Source: Firm-04 sp964479595
Lineage (GTDB): Bacteria; Bacillota; Clostridia; Oscillospirales; Ruminococcaceae
Direction: 5' to 3'
Length of the DNA: 42,972 bases
Assembly (NCBI GenBank): GCA_964479595.1
Contig: CAYZMU010000008.1
Location: forward strand, 1 to 42,972
Below the pieces are notes generated by a model. It ran no database searches and was not told where the DNA came from. It saw only the letters and a program-made list of their open reading frames with translations. The position numbers and the translations under genes were made by a program. Positions 39,456 through 42,972 of the stretch are shown here, piece by piece. Position 1 is the stretch's first letter. Every line of letters begins with the position of its first letter.

Positions 39456-40151
39456 CTATGATGATATGCCCCGTAGGGCGGCTGTGGGTATCCGCTTCCG
39501 CACAATTTCGAGGTAGCGCCGCATGGTCCGCTCCGAACAGCCCCGCAGCCCGCTCTCAATCAGCGCGCCGGAATCCTCAAACTGCTGAAGATAGTAGTGC
39601 TCCGCGCCGGCCAGCCACCGCGCGATGTTTTCCATGTCCGCCTCCGTGTGGTAGTTCTCCACGACCGTCGTGCGGAATTCATACGGCACGACCCCGCGCA
39701 GCAGAAAGCGCACGCTGCGGTTGACCGCCTCCACACAGGGCCGCTGCGCCCCGGCCGTCACGGCGTATTTCTCCGGGCAGTTCTTGACGTCCATCGCGAC
39801 CATGTCGATAAGCCCGCTGCCGGCGGCTTCTGTCAGTTTTTCGGGGAGCGTGCCGTTCGTGTCAAGCTTTATGAGGAACCCCATTTCCTTAATCGGCCTG
39901 AGAAATTCGAGCAGGTCGTCCTGCAGCAGCGGCTCCCCGCCCGTGACGCAGACCCCGTCCAGAATGCCCCTGCGCTTTCTGAGGAACGCGTAGATTTCCT
40001 CCGGGTCGATGAGCCTTTCGGGCGGCGTCACCACCAGCGGCGCGTTGTGGCAGAACGGGCAGCGCAGATTGCACCCCCATGTGAAGACCGTGCAGGCCGT
40101 CTTTTCCGGGTAGTCCAATAAAGTCAATTTTTGCAATCCCGCGATTTTCAA
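39456..40151 (-). CDS. nrdG: Anaerobic ribonucleotide reductase activating protein
   Basis: A 231-residue radical-SAM activase that installs the glycyl radical on NrdD. The start is TTG at 40149-40151, with a GGCGG site 7 bases upstream; no better codon exists. The [4Fe-4S] motif is C27-x3-C31-x2-C34 in CNLRCPFCHN. The SAM-binding GGEPLL and LDTNG strands follow. The length fits the YjjW/NrdG2-like activases of Clostridia. First gene of the leftward operon, 15 bp from nrdD. Confidence 0.95.
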   Translation of the reverse strand: MKIAGLQKLTLLDYPEKTACTVFTWGCNLRCPFCHNAPLVVTPPERLIDPEEIYAFLRKRRGILDGVCVTGGEPLLQDDLLEFLRPIKEMGFLIKLDTNGTLPEKLTEAAGSGLIDMVAMDVKNCPEKYAVTAGAQRPCVEAVNRSVRFLLRGVVPYEFRTTVVENYHTEADMENIARWLAGAEHYYLQQFEDSGALIESGLRGCSERTMRRYLEIVRKRIPTAALRGISS

Positions 40152-40220
40152 GGCCTATCCGCCCTTCCGCGATATAATCAGAACATTTTCCATTTGCCAC
40201 GCCTTTTCGGAGATGCTTCC

Positions 40221-40237
40221 GCCGGCCGCCGGCCGGC
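40221..40237 (-). other. Perfect GC hairpin in the nrdG leader
   Basis: GCCGGCC (40221-40227) and GGCCGGC (40231-40237) are perfect complements with a 3-base loop, inside a leader of about 140 nt. There is no T-run. It may influence nrdG mRNA folding or stability. Confidence 0.45.
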
Positions 40238-40244
40238 TCACTAA

Positions 40245-40292
40245 CCACTAGATGTAGTGTTTGAACCCGAAAAAACACACTAGAATTTGTGC
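40245..40292 (-). promoter_or_regulatory. Two NrdR-box-like palindromes, 32 bp apart
   Basis: Box 1 CCACTAGATGTAGTGT (40245-40260) and box 2 ACACTAGAATTTGTGC (40277-40292) fit the known NrdR consensus acaCwAtATaTwGtgt. They are 16 bp apart (32 bp start to start, three helical turns), the arrangement typical of NrdR operators. They begin right after the -10, over the expected transcription start. Confidence 0.85.
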
Positions 40293-40299
40293 TATAGTC

Positions 40300-40328
40300 A
40301 TTATACCAGATTTCTCCGCCCCTGTCAA
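40300..40328 (-). promoter_or_regulatory. Consensus promoter of the nrdG-nrdD-trxB operon
   Basis: Minus strand TTGACA (40323-40328), 17 bp, TATAAT (40300-40305). Confidence 0.92.
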
Positions 40329-40393
40329 GGGGTTCACAAAAATTTTTTCATTTATAAATTACGCACCAACGTGTGAAAGTCCCGGAAAGCCGC

Positions 40394-40433
40394 AAAATTC
40401 CCGCCAAAACGTATCTGAAGGCGCCTTGGCGGG
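40394..40433 (-). terminator. Probable terminator of the M20 amidohydrolase operon
   Basis: Arms CCCGCCAA (40400-40407) and TTGGCGGG (40426-40433) are perfect, with an 18-base loop holding a small AAGGCGCCTT palindrome. The minus-strand tail AATTTT is modest. Confidence 0.6.
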
Positions 40434-40449
40434 TAAAAGAACAAATGTT

Positions 40450-41658
40450 TTAAGCGTGGTTTTCGAGCCACTTGAGCGCCAGCAAGGCAAACGCCGCGCT
40501 CCCGCGCCAGAGAATGCTGTCGTCAAAGCGCACCTTCGGGTGGTGCTGGCCGTAGAGATAGCCGTCCTTGGAACTGCCCGCCGCCAGAAACATACTGACC
40601 GTCGGGACTTCATGGCTGACAAACGCGAAATCCTCGCTGCCGCCGCCGGGCTTGCCGCCCGAAACCACCGCCAGATCCATAGCGCCCTCCCCGAACGCCC
40701 CGCGCATAATCGCGAGCGTCTCTTCCGAGAGCGCCGGGTCAATCAGCATACACGGGCAGTAGTCGTAGAATTCCACATCCGCCTCGCAGCGCAGCGCGGC
40801 GCCGACACCCTTGACGATTTCCGCCATGCGCTTGCGGATGAGCGCGCCTACGGCGTTTTCGGGGTCTGTGGTACGGATGGTTCCCCACATCTCGGCGGTA
40901 TCCGGAATCACGTTGGAGGCGGAACCCGCGGAGAAATGCCCGGTCGTGAAGACGCCGAACTGATTGCCGTCCAGTTCCCGCGCGTTGATTTCCTGCAGCG
41001 CGATGTGAATGTGCGCCGCCGCCGTGATGGGGTCAATCGCGGTGTGCGGGGTGGATCCGTGCCCGCCCTTGCCCTTGACGGTGATGTGGTACTGCTCGCA
41101 GGACGTCGAGGAGACCCCGCCCCCCGAGACTAAAAACGTTCCCGCCGGCAGCGGCATTCCGGCCGTCACGTGAATCATCGCCGCGGCGTCCACTTTCGGG
41201 TTTTCCAGCAGCCCCGAGGCTATCATGTCCGGCGAGCCCTGGAAAATCTCCTCCGCCGGCTGAAATTCCAGCTTGACCGTGCCTTTGAGCTCGCTCTCGT
41301 GTTCCTTGAGGAGCTTTGCCGCCCCGAGCAGCATCGCCGTGTGCATATCGTGCCCGCAGCCGTGCATTTTCCCCGGGACATGGCTCTTGTAGGGCACGTC
41401 CGCCTCTTCCGTCATAGGCAGCGCGTCCATGTCCGCGCGCAGCAGCAGCGTTTTGCCGGTGTTTTTCGTCCCCGCGAGTGCGGTGAGCCCCGCCTTGCCC
41501 ATCTCTTTGGGCTCATAGCCCATTTTTTCCAGCTCGCCCTTTACGAAAGCCTTGGTCTGCGGCAGATCAAACCCAACCTCCGGGTTCTCGTGCAGCGTCC
41601 GCCTGATTTGCTGAAGTTCGGGCTGCAGCCCCTGTGCCTGTGTCAGAATGTTTTCCAT
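40450..41658 (-). CDS. M20D-family amidohydrolase
   Basis: A 402-residue protein with AAAGGAAAA before ATG 41658. The M20D group includes N-acyl-L-amino-acid amidohydrolases, hippurate hydrolases and IAA-amino-acid hydrolases. Family blocks: RRTLHENPEVGF, LLRADMDALPM, GKMHGCGHDMHTAMLLGAAK (metal Cys/His/His), QPAEE (catalytic Glu), GKGGHGSTPH and the final GGGSEDFA. Probably cytosolic. It removes acyl groups from amino acids or peptides; the substrate cannot be told. Last gene of the leftward operon, 20 bp after the decarboxylase-like gene. Confidence 0.93.
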   Translation of the reverse strand: MENILTQAQGLQPELQQIRRTLHENPEVGFDLPQTKAFVKGELEKMGYEPKEMGKAGLTALAGTKNTGKTLLLRADMDALPMTEEADVPYKSHVPGKMHGCGHDMHTAMLLGAAKLLKEHESELKGTVKLEFQPAEEIFQGSPDMIASGLLENPKVDAAAMIHVTAGMPLPAGTFLVSGGGVSSTSCEQYHITVKGKGGHGSTPHTAIDPITAAAHIHIALQEINARELDGNQFGVFTTGHFSAGSASNVIPDTAEMWGTIRTTDPENAVGALIRKRMAEIVKGVGAALRCEADVEFYDYCPCMLIDPALSEETLAIMRGAFGEGAMDLAVVSGGKPGGGSEDFAFVSHEVPTVSMFLAAGSSKDGYLYGQHHPKVRFDDSILWRGSAAFALLALKWLENHA

Positions 41659-41678
41659 GCTGATTTTCCTTTCTGTTG

Positions 41679-42473
41679 TTATTCTTCCGGCGCGTGTCCG
41701 ATTCGCTCGCCGTATCGCACCAGTGTAAGCGCCCCCCGCGCGGTGTTGGCGGCAATGCCGGCGTCCGCCTTTACGCGGTCTTTCTGTGCCGCGAGCAGTA
41801 TAGCCGCGCCCCCGGGCAGGAAGCAGCCCTTCTCCACGCCGCGCATGACTGAATCGCCGCGGGGGTGGTTTTCGATTTTGCCCGTGCTTATTTCAACCTG
41901 CAGCAGGTCCCCGAAATGTTCCGTGTGCAGCAGCGTCACGGCGCGGTTGTTTCCGTCCTGTATCAGCCGTGTGCCGCCCGCGCGCGCGGCGTCGGGGTAG
42001 AGAAAGCGGTGGTAGCAGCCGTCCGTCAGCCGGAAGAGAAACGCCGTGCCGCCTAGGAATTTCTCCGCGAGTTTTCGGCATCCAATCAGCCGCGGCAGCG
42101 AGGTTTCCTCCCCGTTTACGGTAAAGCGCGTATCCTCCGCCAAAGATTCCGTAACCTCGAGCAGCCCGTCACAGGGGCTTATCAGCGCGCAAAGGTCGCT
42201 GTCAACCGGACGCGCGGCGGGTTTTACGGGGCGCGTGTAGAAGGCGTTGAAACTGCGGTAGGGCGCGTCCGCGTAGTCCTCCATGCGGACATGGTTTTTG
42301 GAGACAAAGACGGGAATCGCGACGGTCGAGAGCGGGTGCCCAAGCGCGGCCGAAAGCGCTGCGGATACTATCGCATGTTTACTCGCCGTGTGCGCCTGTC
42401 CCGCGGGTTCGTCTGAAGGGTTCCCCGCGCGGTCAAGAATCACGAGGGGCTGTTCCTCTGAATTGCGCGGCAT
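41679..42473 (-). CDS. Phosphatidylserine decarboxylase homologue lacking the pyruvoyl serine
   Basis: A 264-residue protein from ATG 42473, chosen because AAAGGA lies 10 bases upstream; an ATG at 42497 lacks a ribosome site. Family blocks: RSFNAFYTRPVKPAARPVD, SPCDGLL (Asp motif) and GCYHRFLYPD (His motif). The family cuts itself at a G(G/S)ST motif, and the serine becomes the pyruvoyl cofactor. Here that site reads CFLPGGAAILL: A223 and A224 replace Ser and Thr (codons GCG and GCT). It should be unable to self-process and so unable to decarboxylate phosphatidylserine in the usual way. No phosphatidylserine synthase gene adjoins. It lies between a small membrane protein and an amidohydrolase. 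Confidence 0.85.
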   Translation of the reverse strand: MPRNSEEQPLVILDRAGNPSDEPAGQAHTASKHAIVSAALSAALGHPLSTVAIPVFVSKNHVRMEDYADAPYRSFNAFYTRPVKPAARPVDSDLCALISPCDGLLEVTESLAEDTRFTVNGEETSLPRLIGCRKLAEKFLGGTAFLFRLTDGCYHRFLYPDAARAGGTRLIQDGNNRAVTLLHTEHFGDLLQVEISTGKIENHPRGDSVMRGVEKGCFLPGGAAILLAAQKDRVKADAGIAANTARGALTLVRYGERIGHAPEE

Positions 42474-42506
42474 ATCGGACACATCCTTTCCGTTCATGAT
42501 GCTGTG

Positions 42507-42932
42507 TTAAGGTTCGGGGGTTTTGCGGGCGCGGCGCACAAGCCCCGCGATGATGTCAATGAGCAGGACCGCCCCCAGCGCGGGCACCACGAAGACCAGC
42601 CCCAGAGAGCCCACAAAGCCCGCCATGACGCCTTCCCGCGCGCGGTCGTAGAGACAGTAGGCTGTCACCCCGGCGAGTGTGAGCGCGTCCAGAATCCCGA
42701 TAATCACATACGGGCTGCCTTTGTGAAAGAGGACCCGGCAGAGCTTTGTCAGCCACAGACCCGCCGCGACGGCGCTTGTCGCGATGGCGAGCACCAGCGC
42801 CCCCGCCCACAGAAACGTAAAGGACCGCTCCATGACCTGACCGATGAACAGCGTGGCAAAGACGCTCAGCACCGCCGCGAACGTAAACCCCCACGCGGTC
42901 GTACTCAGCCGCCCCGATTCGTTTTTCTCCAT
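42507..42932 (-). CDS. Small four-helix membrane protein of unknown function
   Basis: A 141-residue protein with AAAGGAGGG before ATG 42932. Four hydrophobic segments (about 13-32, 40-60, 75-94 and 105-130) with a basic C-terminus (RRARKTPEP) suggest both ends in the cytoplasm. No known family recognised. It is the first gene of the leftward group with the decarboxylase homologue (33 bp) and the M20 amidohydrolase. The remaining 40 bases of the window hold only its upstream region. Confidence 0.75.
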   Translation of the reverse strand: MEKNESGRLSTTAWGFTFAAVLSVFATLFIGQVMERSFTFLWAGALVLAIATSAVAAGLWLTKLCRVLFHKGSPYVIIGILDALTLAGVTAYCLYDRAREGVMAGFVGSLGLVFVVPALGAVLLIDIIAGLVRRARKTPEP

Positions 42933-42972
42933 ATGCCGCCCTCCTTTTTACTATCCGCTGTATGTTTTCGGG

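Overview
The window reads as a GC-rich, anaerobic, Gram-positive Clostridia-type chromosome (probably an Oscillospiraceae/Ruminococcaceae-like gut bacterium). The support is a class III ribonucleotide reductase, acetate kinase, NADP-type glutamate dehydrogenase, a class B sortase, a SpoIID/LytB-domain wall protein, a dockerin/cohesin-like lysozyme, and housekeeping promoters close to TTGACA-N17-TATAAT. A run of 100 Ns (3910-4009) marks a scaffold join, so the source is a draft assembly, plausibly a metagenome-assembled genome. The content is mostly ordinary chromosome. I see no prophage, insertion sequence, CRISPR array or complete defence system.

Layout. 1-3.4 kb: an AlkD-like DNA alkylation repair protein, a 126-bp tandem repeat, a SMI1/KNR4-domain protein, and a convergent class II Fic protein with a repeat-rich leader. 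3.4-9 kb: a zinc-ribbon membrane protein cut by the gap, a lipoprotein plus leucine-rich-repeat protein operon, and a large M16C metalloprotease. 9-14.5 kb: a class A penicillin-binding protein, divergent from a cysteine desulfurase-thiI pair and a CinA-C amidohydrolase. 14.6-19 kb: a surface module (sortase B and a SpoIID-domain protein), then an MBL-fold hydrolase. 19-23.8 kb: gdhA, a small membrane protein with a palindromic operator candidate, a Na/Pi cotransporter and a catalytically degraded CpsB-like phosphatase. 23.9-26.8 kb: an operon of GH25 lysozyme, GNAT acetyltransferase and a degraded DHHW-family protein.

26.9-34 kb: tRNA-Thr; a leftward group (cytidine deaminase, oligopeptide-binding lipoprotein, exonuclease III, Rrf2 regulator); ackA; then tmcAL-yigZ and a tRNA-Glu/tRNA-Met pair. 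34-36.1 kb: proS and tRNA-Trp. 36.1-40.3 kb: a leftward nrdG-nrdD-trxB operon, with a redoxin domain fused to NrdD and two NrdR-box-like palindromes over the promoter. 40.4-43 kb: a leftward operon of a small membrane protein, a phosphatidylserine-decarboxylase homologue without its pyruvoyl serine, and an M20 amidohydrolase.

The observations most worth a second look are the self-contained anaerobic nucleotide-reduction operon (reductase, activase, fused redoxin and thioredoxin reductase under NrdR-like sites); three enzyme homologues with missing catalytic residues (decarboxylase, PHP phosphatase, DHHW protein); the Fic leader repeats; an 18-bp palindrome between -35 and -10 of a small-protein promoter; and tmcAL beside the gene for its tRNA substrate. 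No single locus stands out as a clearly new multi-gene system.
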